This document shows positions 27,982-39,688 of a DNA stretch of 64,000 bases, piece after piece. Position numbers and translations under genes: made by a program. Each line of letters begins with the position of its first letter. Within the stretch, counting starts at the first letter, position 1. This DNA comes from AC-43 sp963728855 (GTDB lineage Bacteria > Actinomycetota > Actinomycetes > Mycobacteriales > Micromonosporaceae), in NCBI GenBank assembly GCA_963728855.1, contig CAVSLN010000004.1:1-64000 (forward strand), written 5' to 3'. The notes below the pieces were generated by a model that ran no database searches, was not told the DNA's origin, and was given only the letters and a program-made list of their open reading frames with translations.

Positions 27982-30900
27982 ATGCGGTGGAGTCGACGCG
28001 GTCGTGGTGTGTGGGGCCGGTCCCGGCGGTGGTGGGTGTGTCGTGTCGCGGTGGTGACCGCGGTGGTGTTGTGTTTGTCGCTGGCTACGCCTGGCCAGTC
28101 GTTGGTGCATACCGGTCGGGACCCGTTGCCGTTGTCGTGGCTGTGGTCGTGGTTTGACCTGCCGGCGGGTGGGCCGCGCCGCCGTTGCCGCCGACGCCGA
28201 AGCAGGAGTCGGCGGGTGGTGCTTCCGGGAAGGCGCATTATGTGCCGTCGGGCGCGACGCGTGCGGGTGGGGGTGCGGGCCGGGCTCCGGGTAAGGGCGC
28301 GGGGCAGCTGGACGCCTACCAGGCGCATCTGCCGTCGGCGAAGCCGGTGACGACGAGCGCGGCCGGGTTCGATGCGGCGCGGAGCAAGCGGATCGGGTCG
28401 GCGGCGTCGGCTAGCTCGGATGTGTACCAGAATCCGGATGGCTCGTACACGCGGAAGGTCTTCGATGGGCCGGTGAACTTCCGGGCCGGGGACGGGTCGT
28501 GGACGCCGATCGACACGAACCTGGCGAAGGGTGGGAACGGGCGGTGGCGGCAGAAGGCCAACGGGGTGGGGGTGGACTTCGCGGCGGCGGCGGATGACGG
28601 GTTGCTGGTGTCGGTGCGGGTCGATGCCGGGCATTCGGTGGGGTACGGCCTGTCCGGGGCGGCGAAGGTCACCCCGACGGTGTCGGGGTCGACGGTCACT
28701 TATGCGGGGGTGTTGCCGGGTACGGATGTGGTGTTGACGTCGCGGCCGGGCGGGGAGGAGGAGTCCCTGGTCCTGCACTCGGCGGATGTGGCGACGTCGT
28801 GGGTGTTCCCGCTGCGGCTGCAGGGCGTGTCGCCCCGCCTGAACGCCGACGGGTCGGTGGACTTCCTGGACGGCGGGGGTGGGGTGGTGGCGTCAATCCC
28901 GCACGGGGTGATGTCCGACTCGAAGTTCGACCCGCGGTCGGGGCAGCCGGCCTCGTCGCGGGCAGTGTCGTACTCCCTGACCACGGTGGCCGGTGGCCCG
29001 GCGCTGGTGATGAGCGTGGATCCGGGGTGGTTGGCGGATCCGGCGCGGGTGTTCCCGGTGGTGGTGGATCCGTCGCTGAACCTGACGTCCGGGTTCTCGA
29101 CGTTCGCCGCTACGTCGTTGCCGGGCAACAACGCGGGGTCGTCGTTGTTGCGGGTCGGTACGTCGGATGGTGGGGTGTCGGTCAAGGCGTACTCGTTCCT
29201 GCAGTTCGCGAGTTTCGGTTCGACGTTCAACGGCGCGACGTTGAACTCGGTGTCGTTGAACCTGTTCGACGTGTGGGCGGGCACGTGTACGGCGACACCG
29301 TTCTCGGTGAATCCGGTGACGCAGGCGTGGACGCCGTCGGGGGTGTCCGCGTATCCGGGGCCGTCGTTCGGGTCGGCGATCGGGTCGTTGACCGCAAACC
29401 CGGGGGCGGCGTGCACGAACACGGGGCTGAACCCGACGACCGGTACGTGGATGAGTGTGCCGTTGAGTCTGGGGACGTTCACCTCGTGGGCTTCGGGTGG
29501 GGCGAACAACGGGTTGGCGGTGACCGCGTCGCAGACCGACAGTGCCCAGTGGAAGCAGTTCGCCTCCGACAACGCCGCCAACCGGCCGTACCTGCAGGTC
29601 ACCTATACCGGTAACCTGCCGCCGTCGATCGTGGCGACGTACCCGCCGCAGAACTACGCCGTGCCGAGCCTGACGCCGGAGCTGCTGGTGGCCGCGAACG
29701 ACCCGGACGGCGGGGGCGCGTTGGGGTACTACTTCTCGCTGTATGACGCGCAGGCGCTGGACGGGCCGCCGATGGCGTCGGCGGGGCCGCTGCCGACGGG
29801 ATACTTCAAAATCAATTCGGGGTACCTGTCGTGGGGCAAGACGTATCTGTGGATGGTCGCGGTGACGGACGGGTCCGCGACGAGCCCGGTGTCGGCGAAC
29901 TACTTCACGGTCCAGCCGCCGCAGCCGCCGGTGACGTCGCGGCTGTCGCAGAACTCCGGCGGGCACGGCTTCGACCCGTCGGTGGGCAACTACACGACCG
30001 AGGTGACCGACGCGCAGGTGGCCACGGTGGGGCCCGGGTTGTCGGTGGTGCGGGACTTCAACAGCGCCGACCCGCGGGTGAACGAGGGGTTCGGGGCGGG
30101 TTGGTCGAGCATCGTGGATGCCAAGGCGGTCGAGGTCAACGACTCGGCGCCGAGCCTGCAGGGCGTGGTGGTGACGTACCCGCAGGGGCAGCAGGTGATG
30201 TTCGGGCGTAACCAGAACGGTTCGTTCAGCCCGCCGCAAGGGCGGTTCGCGACGTTCGCGTCGGTGACCGGCGGCGGGTACTCGTTGACGGACAAGAACG
30301 GCACCGTCTACCGGTTCACGCAGGCGCTGTCGTCCGGTGTGTACGGGCTCACGTCGATCACGGATGCGTCCAACCGGGTGTTGACGCTCGCCTACACCTC
30401 GGGCCAGGTCACCACGATCACGTCCGGGGCGTCGGGTCGGGCGTTGCACCTGACCTGGTCGACCCCGCCCGGCGCGACCGCCGCGCATGTGGCGAGCGTG
30501 GTGAGCGACCCCGTCGTGGTGGGTAGCCCGTCGACGGCGTTGACGTGGACCTACACCTACACCGGGGACCGGCTGTCCACGGTGTGCCCGCCGACCTCGA
30601 CCACGGCCTGCGCCAGCTACGGCTACACGCCGATCTCGCAGTATCCGTCGACGGTCGCCGACCTGGGTGCCCGCTCGTACTGGCGGTTGGGTGAGGCGTC
30701 CGGCGCCACGACGGCGGCCAGTGCGGTGCTGGCCAACGAGGGCTCGGATAACGGGACCTACGCCAATGCCACGTTGGGTCAGCCGGGGCCGCTGCCGGGG
30801 TCGAGTGGTACGGCGGCCGGGTTCAACGGCACGTCCTCGCGGGTGGCGTTGCAGCCGGGGGTGGTGTCCAACGGCAGCTACCAGTCGGTGAGCCTGTGGT

Positions 30901-33900
30901 TCAAGACCAGCTCGAACGGGATCCTGTTCTCCTACCAGCAGGACCCGATCGGTCAGGCCACGACGGCCAACAACTACACGCCGGCGTTGTATGTGGGCAC
31001 CGACGGCAAGCTGTACGGCGAGTTCTGGTACTCGGGTGCGACGAGCCCGGTCGTCAGCCCCCAGGCGGTGAACAACAACCAGTGGCACCACGTCGTGCTG
31101 GCCGGCGGCGGCAACACCCAGTCGTTGTATCTGGACGGTGCGCTGGTCGGGTCGAGGTCCGGTCTGATCCAGATGTACAACGCCAACGGTTCCCAGAACG
31201 TGTACGTCGGCGCCGGGTACATCGGCGGTGGCTGGCCGGCCGAACCGTACCAGAACCCCAACGACAACACCGGCCACCCGATGTTCTTCAACGGGTCGAT
31301 CTCCGACGTGTCGTTCTACGACAGGTGGCTGACCGGGTCCAACGTGTCGCTGCTGTACGGCACCGGACATACCGCCAGCCAGGCGGTGGCGACGGTGAAC
31401 CGGCCGTCGGGTAACCCGTCGGCGCAGGTGGCGTACGACCCGGTGTCGGGGCGGGTGGCGCAGGTGAGCGACGAGAACGGCGGCGTGTGGCAGGTCGGCG
31501 CGCCGACGGTGTCCGGGTCGAGTCAGGTGTACGCGTCGTCGGTGATGGGGTCGGGGCCGGTGGACTACTGGCGGCTGGGCGACGCGTCGGGGGCGACCCC
31601 GGCCAACCAGGTCAAGGGCGGTACGGCCGGCTACAGCACCGTGACGCTTGGTACGCAGGGCGTGTTCGGTTCCGGTGACGACACCGCGGCGGGGTTCAAC
31701 GGCGCCTCGTCGTCGGTGAGCGTGCCGGGCAGTGCGGTGCCCACCAACGGGCAGACGTCCACGGAGCTGTGGTTCAACACCACCCACAACGGGGCCGTGC
31801 TGTACGGGTCGCAGACCGGGGCGCTGGGTTCGATGACCTGCCCGTGTGCCCCGTCGCTGTGGGTGGGTACGGACGGCAAGCTGCGCGGGATGGTGCCCGC
31901 CTCCACCCCGACCGGCCCGTTCACCTCGCCGGGGGTGGCGGGCAAGTGCATCGACGACAACAACGGCGCCACGGCCAACGGCACGCATGTGCAGGTGTGG
32001 ACGTGCAACGGCGGCACCCAGCAGTCCTGGACGATCAACCCTGACGGCACGATCCGCATGTACGGCAAGTGCCTGGACCTCAGCGGCTACGGGACGACGA
32101 ACGGCACCAAGGTGCAGCTGTGGGACTGCACCGGCGCGTCGAACCAGCAGTGGCAGGTCACCAACGGTGTGCTGCGTAACCCGGTCTCCGGGCGGTGCCT
32201 GGACGACCCGTTCGCCTCCACCACGGACGGTACCCAGCTGCAGATCTGGGACTGTCAGGGGCAGGCACAGCAGCAGTGGCTGCCGGGTCTGGCCTCGACG
32301 GCCCGGGTGGATGACGGGAACTGGCACCAGGCCGTGCTGGCCAGCGACGGCCGGACGCAGACGCTGTACCTGGACGGCAAGAAGCTGCAGTTCTCCACCG
32401 ACTCCACCACCTACCCGACCGGTGGGCAGCCCTACACCTACGTCGGTGCCGGCGCGACCGGCACCGGCTGGGCACCGTTCCTGCCGGCGAACACCACCAC
32501 CTATGTCAACGGCGCGATCGACGAGCTGTCGTTCTACACCCACGGCCTGTCCACCGCAGACGTGTTCGCGCACTACTCCGCGTCGAGGTCGTCGTTCGGC
32601 AAGACGCCGCTGCAGAGCGTGAACGTGACCGACCCGGGCAACAAGACGATCCGCTACGACTACGACGCGTTGAACGGCAACCGCCTGGTCAAGCAGACCG
32701 ACGGGCTGGGCAACCCCACCCTGTTCGGGTACGACACTTCCGGCTACCTCTACACGGTCACCGACCCGAACAAGGTCGTCACCACCACCGGGCATGACGT
32801 ACGGGGCAACATGGTGTCGCGTACCACCTGCCAGAACCAGCCCGCCAACACCTGCTCCACCAGCTACTACACGTACTACCCGGACGACACGTCGGCCACG
32901 CTGAGCCCGGACCCGCGCAACGACGTCGTCCTGACCATGCGGGACGGCCGCTCGGCGTCCGCGACCGACAACACCTACCTGACGTCCTACACCTACGACG
33001 CGAACGGCAACCGGACGAGCACGACCACACCACCGGTGGCCGGCTTCCCGAGCGGCCGTAGCACCACCACGACCTACACCGACGGCACCAGTGTGCCCGC
33101 CGCCGACACCGGGTTCGCGCCAGCGGGACTGCCGTGGAAGACCACCACACCGGGCGGTGCGGTCACCACCACCACCTACTTCCACAACGGTGACACCGCC
33201 CGGGCGGTGGACCCGGTCGGCCTGGTCACCAACAGCACCTACGACAACCTGGGGCGCCGGGCCACCACGACCTTCGTCTCCGACAGCTACCCGGCCGGCC
33301 TCGCCACGACATACACCTACGACGCGCTCGACCGGGTGCTGACCAAGACCGATCCGGGCGTGACCGACCGGGTCACCGGCGCGGTCCACACCGGCCGGAC
33401 GACAACGGTGTACGACGTGGACGGCAACGCCACGTCGGCGACCATCGCGGACCTGACCGGCGGCGACGCCTCCCGCACCGTGTCGTGGACGTACAACAGC
33501 CACGGCCAGCAGGTCACCGCGACCGACCCGGTCAGCAAGGTCACCACCTACGGCTACGACGTGTACGGCAACCGCAACAGCACGGTCGACCCGGTCGGTA
33601 ACGAGGCGGACCAGGTCTTCGACCCTAACGGCAAGTTGTTGACCACGACGTTGAAGTCCTACACGGGTGACCCGGCCAACCCCAGCCCCGGGCAGGATCT
33701 GGTGCTGTCGTCGAAGGCGTACGACCCGGCCGGGCGGCTAGCCACCGACACCGACTCGATGGGCTGGGTGACCTCCTACACGTACACCGACAACGGGCTG
33801 CCCGCCACGGTGACCCGCTCCGACCCGGCGCACGGCACCACCTATGTGCAGCAGTCGACCAGCTACGACGCGGCCGGAAACCCGGTGTCCCGGCAGAGCA

Positions 33901-36900
33901 ACAACGGCGCCACGACGATCAACGCCACCCTGGACGCGGCCAACCGGGTCACCTCCAGCGTCCTGGACCCGACCAGCGTGAACCGGTCCACCAGCTACAG
34001 CTACTCCCCGGACAACGCCGTGCTGTCCACGACAGTCTCGGATGCCAACGGTTCGGCCGTCACGGACGCCGCCTACGACGCCGCCGGACGGATGACCTGG
34101 CGCAGCGTGCACGACACCTCGACCACCCCGGTGGGGCGGTGGAAGCTGGCCGACGGCACAGGCAGTGTCGCGGCGGACAGCGACGGCAACCACCCCGGCA
34201 CCGCCAGCGCCGGCGTGGGCTGGTCGGCCGCGCACGGCGGGTCGGCCACGTTCAACGGCTCCGCCGCGATCACCACCTCGGGTCCGGCCATCGACACATC
34301 GCAGAGCTTCACCGTCTCCGCATGGGTGTATCTCACCTCGACCGCCGACTACGCGGTGGCCGTGTCGCAGCCCGGGGCGCAGCAGTCCAGCTTCGCACTG
34401 CTGTACGACGCGGGGCTGAACAAGTGGGGGTTCACCCGCTGGTCGGATGACAGCGCCACGCCGGCCAACCACTACGAGGCCGCCTCCACCAGCACCCCGG
34501 CGATCAACACGTGGACGCACCTGACCGGCGTCTACGACGTGAACACCCACGGCATGACCCTGTATGTCAACGGGACGGCGCAGGGCACCGACAACGACCC
34601 GACCCCGTTCAAGGCCACCGGTCCGCTGTACATCGGGCAGGGCATGTCCGCCGGGTCCCCATGCTGCAACTGGACCGGCTCCCTGTCCGACGTGCAGGTC
34701 TACAACCAGGCGCTGAGCAGCGCACAGGTTGGTGGTGTCTACGGCGGTACGCTGCCCGCCGCCGGGTCGATGCGCATCAGCACGACGCAGAAGCTCGACC
34801 AGCGGGGCCTACCCACCTCGGGCACCGACGCCAACGGCAACGTCACCCTGTTCGCCTACGACGAGGCCGGCCGCCTCGCGGTCACCACCGCGCCGACGGT
34901 GAACACCGAGACCAACGGCGGCACCCCGGTAGCCTCCCACCCGGTCGCCATGGTCGGCTACGACACGTTCGGCGCCAAGGTCGAGACATCAGACGGCAAC
35001 GGCCGGGTCACCACGACCGCCTACGACGCGGCCGGCCGCCCGGTGTCGGTGACCCTGCCGTCCTACACCCCACCCGGCACGTCGACACCGATCATCCCGG
35101 TGGCGTCGAAGACCTACAACAACCTCGGCCAGGTAGCCACCACCACCGACCCACTCGGGCACCAGAGCAGCTACGTCTACGACCAGCTCGGCCACGTCGC
35201 CACGGTCACCGCACCCAACACCGGGATCACCCACTACACCTACGACACCGAGGACGACCAGCTGTCGGTCACCGACCCGACCGGCGCGCTCAACCAGGCC
35301 ACCTACGACTACCTGGGACGCAAGGCAACAACAACCCAGGTGGTACGGCAGCCCTCGTCGGCCGCCTACACCACCAGCTACGCCTACAACACCCCCGGCG
35401 GCTGGCTGTCCTCGGTGACGTCTCCCGGCTCGGTAACCACCTCCTACGGGTACGACCACATCGGCCAGACCACCACAGTCACCGACCCGGCCAGCAACGT
35501 CACCACCTACAGCTACGACTTCGCCGGACGCAAGACCAAGACCCTCCTGCCCGACGGCACCGCCACCACCGCCACCTTCGACGTCGCCGGCCGGGCCACC
35601 AGCAGTGCACGGCTGGACACCAACGCCGCGGTACTGGCCAGCCGGTCCGCCGCCTACGACCCCAACGCCAACCCGGTCGCGTTTACCGACGCGCGTGGCA
35701 ACACCACCCGATACACCTACGACGCGACCAACAAGCTGACCAGCGAGGTCCAGCCGGTCACCACCACCACATCAATCACCACCAGCTTCGGCTACGACGC
35801 GGTCGGCAACCGGACCCGGTTTACCGACGGCCGCGGCAACCCGTTCATCACCACCTACAACACGTGGAACCTGCCCGAATCAGTGGTCGAACCGTCCACC
35901 CCGGCGTTCCCGAACGCGGCCGACCGCACCTTCACCACCGCCTACGACGCCGGCGGGCAGGTCGTCACCCAGACCGCACCCGGCGGGGTCAGCGTCACCA
36001 ACACCTACAACACCGTCGGCAACCTCACCGGCCAGACCGGTACCGGAGCCGACGCGGCCACCACCGCACGCACCTTCGGCTACGACACCGCCGGCCGGCT
36101 CACCTCCGCATCCGCCCCCGGCGGCACCGACACGTTCGCCTACGACGACCGCGGGCTGCTGCTGTCCACCACCGGCCCATCGGGTACGTCGTCGTTCGCC
36201 TACACGTCTGACGGGCTGATGTCGTCCCGCACGGACGCCGCCGGCACAACCAGCTACACGTATGACGCGGCTGACCGGCTCAAAACGGTCCAGGACCCGG
36301 CCACCGGTACACAGCTGACGCTGGCGTACAACTCGCTGTCCCAGCCCACCACGATCACCTACGGCACCGGCGGGAACGTCCGCACGTACGGCTACGACCA
36401 CCAGCACCGGCTCACCTCCGACTCGCTGGCCACCAACGGCAGCACCACCATCGCCTCGATCCTGTACGGCTATGACCCCAACGGCAACGAGACCTCCAAA
36501 ATCACCACCGGGTTCGCCGGCGCGGCGTCCAACACCTACACCTACGACTTCGCCAACCGGCTCACCTCGTGGAACAACGGGTCCGGCACCGCCGCCTACG
36601 CCTACGACGCGTCGGGTAACCGTACCCAGTCCGGTTCGCAGACCTTCGCCTACAACGCCCGCAACCAGCTCACCACCGGCGGCGGATCCAGCTACACCTA
36701 CACGCCCCGGGGCCCCCTCGCCACGGTCACCACCGGCTCCACCACCGTCACCACCACCAACGACGCGTTCGGGCAGACCATCATCCAGGGCACCCAGACC
36801 TACAGCTACGACGCCCTCGGCCGGGTCATCACCGACGCCACCACCGGCTCTGGTAGCCGCAGCTTCACCTACACCGGGCTGGGCAACACCGTCGCCGCCG

Positions 36901-39140
36901 ACGGGACCTCGACCTACAGTCGCGACCCCGGCGGGGGACTGGTCGCCACCAAGACCGGTATCTCCGGCGTACTGGCCTGGACCGACCTGCACACCGACGT
37001 GGTCGCCCAGTTCACCGCCACCGGTACAACGCTGGCCGGGTCGACCACGTACGGCCCGCTCGGCACCGTCGTCGCCAGCAGCGGTGCCACGGGCAACCTG
37101 GGTTACCAGTCCGGCTGGACGGAGCAGTCCAGCGGCCGGGTCAACATGGCCGCCCGCTGGTACAACCCCAACACCGGCCAGTTCGACAACCGCGACACCG
37201 CCGGCAACAACCCCACACCCGACCCGGTCGCCGCCGACCGGTACGCCTACGCCAACGACAACCCGCTGACCGTTACCGACCCCAGCGGCCACTACGCCAT
37301 CGACCCGGAGATAGGCGACGGCCCACTGCCCAAGGGGCCACGCCCGGTCCACCACTCGCCCCGCAACATCGGCACTCCGCGGTACACCACCAAGGTCTCC
37401 AACCCTCAGAAATGCGAAGACGTCGAATGCCACCGAGCCGTGATCAACGAGATCGAGGACATTCAACGCAAGCAACAGCAACAAATCCAAGCCGCCCTAC
37501 AAGAATGCCGCCACCAGGTCGCCTGCCGAGGCGAGGTCCAGACCGACGTCAAGAACGGCGCCTACCAGTGGGTCAACAACGGCGACGGAACCTACGACAC
37601 CACCAACGGTGACGTCGCCGTCAGGCTCACCGACAACGACCAGGTCGCCGCGATCCAAGCCGCCCAACCCAAACCCAAGGAACCCTGCCACGGCTTCTGG
37701 GGATGCGCCAAACGATGGGCCGAAGACCACTCACAGCTGGTAGGCGCGGTCGCCGGAATCGTCGTCGGCGGACTCGTCACCGGAATCTGCTCCGCCCTCA
37801 GCGCCGGGACGCTGACCCTCGGCTGCGCGGTTCTCGGCGCCGTCATCGGCGGAGCCGTAGCCGGCGCCGTCACCCACGGCCTCGACGTATCCGCCGGCCG
37901 CGCCGACGGCGGCCTGGGCGGCTGGATAACCGCGATCGGGGTCGGCGCCGTCATCGGCGGCGCCACCGCCGCGATCGGCTTCGGCGTCGGCAGCTTCGTC
38001 AGCGGCGCCGTGTCCAACGTCATCCGCTCCGCGGCCGGCAGCGCCGTGCAGCGAGTGGCCACCGGTGCCGTCTCCGGCGCGATCTCCGGCGGCGTCACCG
38101 GAGCCGTCACAGCAGCCGGAGGCTACGGCGTCGGCTGCCTCATGGGACAGGAATGCACCCGCTCAGGCTTCGCCGACGCCGTAAAGGGAGGCGCCCTCAT
38201 CGGCGCCGGTGGTGGCGCCCTCGGCGGCGCAGGCGGCGGGCTACGCGGTGGCGGACGACCGCCAGCACCGCCCAGACCACAGGGATGTCACAGCTTCGAC
38301 CCCACCACCCCGGTACTGCTCGCCGACGGCGCCCCCAAGCCCATAGGCGACGTCAAGCTCGGCGACAAGGTCACCTCCACCGACCCTGCCACAGGCAAGA
38401 CCACGGCCCAGCCCGTGGTCGCCCTTCACGACAACCACGACAACGACCTCACCGACGTCACCCTGGCCAGCACACCCCCTGCCGACAACAACTCCAACCA
38501 GAAAGCCAACACCGGCGGTGGCACCGTCCGCGGTCCCACCAACACCCTGCACACCACCTCCCACCACCCCTTCTGGGACGCCACCGACCACAACTGGGCC
38601 AACGCCGCTGACCTCCGTCCTGGCCATGCAGTCACCGGTCCCGAAGGACAAATCCAATACGTCACCGCCGTCACCAACCGCACCGGCCGCCAAGACATGC
38701 GCGACCTCACCATCGCGAAAGTCCACACGTACTATGTGATCGCCGGTAACGTACCGGTCCTCGTACACAATTGCGGAGATGCGCCTGCCGGCACCCCTTG
38801 TACCTGCAACGGGCCTACCGGATTCGGTCCTAACGATCCGCCGGCGCGCGTGCAGGGACCTTGGACCCAAAGCGATACCTGGCGCGGAGCACACGGACTT
38901 CGTCCCAACGATCTGGGTGACAATCTTGAACTTCACCACGCCGACCAGATGCCTGGATCTGGAATTCACGAACTTGACCAGCTTACGCACCGAGGACCCG
39001 GTAGCGACCTACATCAGAACCCATTCAACCAGGGCGTCACGGGAACCATGCGGACGCAGGACACCCAGCTACACTGGTGGTACCGGTCCCAGGAGATGGG
39101 GTGGGGTGACTTCCCGGCGGACTGGTGGTACGACAAGTGA
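27982..39140 (+). CDS. giant secreted RHS polymorphic toxin, LHH-type nuclease tip
   Basis: The ATG at 27,982 (GGGGGAGGG upstream) begins a signal peptide (CRVAVVTAVVLCLSLATPGQ) and the conserved HTGRDPLPLSWLWSWF segment. One frame change near 28,165 leads into an uninterrupted 3651-residue frame. Domains by base position: DNRLRE-like (29,090-29,615); LamG 1 (30,660-31,360); LamG 2 (31,555-32,560) containing a ricin-B lectin insert with QxW repeats (31,924-32,286); RHS/YD repeats (32,600-37,290) with a third LamG (34,115-34,760); the RHS core end RVNMAARWYNPNTGQFDNRD; a Gly/Ala-rich hydrophobic stretch (37,735-38,270); a Hint autoprotease (38,286-38,775; Cys start, HTTSHHPFW, VLVHN-C end); and a 120-residue tip with LELHH (about 38,930), the mark of LHH nucleases in the HNH/Endo VII group. 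The RHS shell should encapsulate the tip and Hint should release it. A SUKH immunity gene follows. Confidence 0.85.
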
Positions 39141-39172
39141 CCCCCGAAGGTTAAGAATGCCGGAAAGAGACT

Positions 39173-39628
39173 ATGGAATTTGCCGAGTTCGATCAGATCG
39201 TCGACGACGCCCGAGCTGAGGAGGCTGCCATGAGCCTGCCTCCCCCGCTGAAGGTGGTCGACTTGATGCCGGCGTCATCTGATGCCCTGGCAAGGGCCGA
39301 GCAATTACTCCACGTCCGGTTGCCAGACAAGTACCGAACATTCATGACTCGATATGGCGGCGGTCAGCTCAAGTTCCTCGACATACTGCCGGTTGAGCCG
39401 TTCGGCCGGCTACGGACGGGAATGATATCTGTGAACCAGGCCGAGTTCCCCGACGGATCATTCGTTGCGGTCGCCCCAGTAGGAACCGGGGACTGGTGGG
39501 GATTTAGGACTACCGACGGCGCAAGTGAAGACGCCGTTTACTTCCGCGATCATGAGGACGGCCATCTCGAATTCGTAGCGAATGACTTCCTTGATTTCGT
39601 CGCATTGCGAGGACTTCATCCAGCGTAG
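39173..39628 (+). CDS. SUKH (SMI1/KNR4) immunity protein
   Basis: An intact 151-residue protein starting 32 bases after the toxin stop. It has the SUKH signature: LARAEQLLHVRLPDKYRTFM followed by TRYGGGQLKFLDILPVEPF, then the WGFRTTDG strand and VYFRDHEDGHLEFVANDFLDFV. SUKH proteins are the commonest immunity partners of nuclease toxins, binding the toxin tip to block it in sister cells. Position and orientation fit a dedicated immunity gene for the LHH nuclease. GGAAAGAG ahead of the ATG at 39,173 serves as ribosome binding site. Confidence 0.85.
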   Translation: MEFAEFDQIVDDARAEEAAMSLPPPLKVVDLMPASSDALARAEQLLHVRLPDKYRTFMTRYGGGQLKFLDILPVEPFGRLRTGMISVNQAEFPDGSFVAVAPVGTGDWWGFRTTDGASEDAVYFRDHEDGHLEFVANDFLDFVALRGLHPA

Positions 39629-39644
39629 CAACGGGATGAATATC

Positions 39645-39688
39645 TGACATGGTCGACCTCGACGCCGCGCTCGACCAGCAGCTCCTAG
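39645..39688 (-). pseudogene. tiny IS6 transposase fragment
   Basis: The minus strand reads EELLVERGVEVDHV, identical in sequence type to residues 41-54 of the IS6 transposase at 21,629. It ends exactly at the CTAG beside the IS701-like element, so the rest was removed by a rearrangement. Confidence 0.5.

Noticed and set aside
28893..33503. A 1536-residue open frame on the minus strand opposite the RHS gene.
   Set aside because: It is Arg/Val/His-rich, typical of the antisense of GC-rich repeats. The plus strand carries clear domains throughout.
35880..37490. A Gly/Val-rich 536-residue minus-strand frame.
   Set aside because: It is the mirror of YD repeats on the plus strand, with no known motif.
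27307..39628. Type VI secretion or conjugation locus around the RHS gene.
   Set aside because: No Hcp, VgrG, relaxase or FtsK-like gene is present. The toxin has its own signal peptide.
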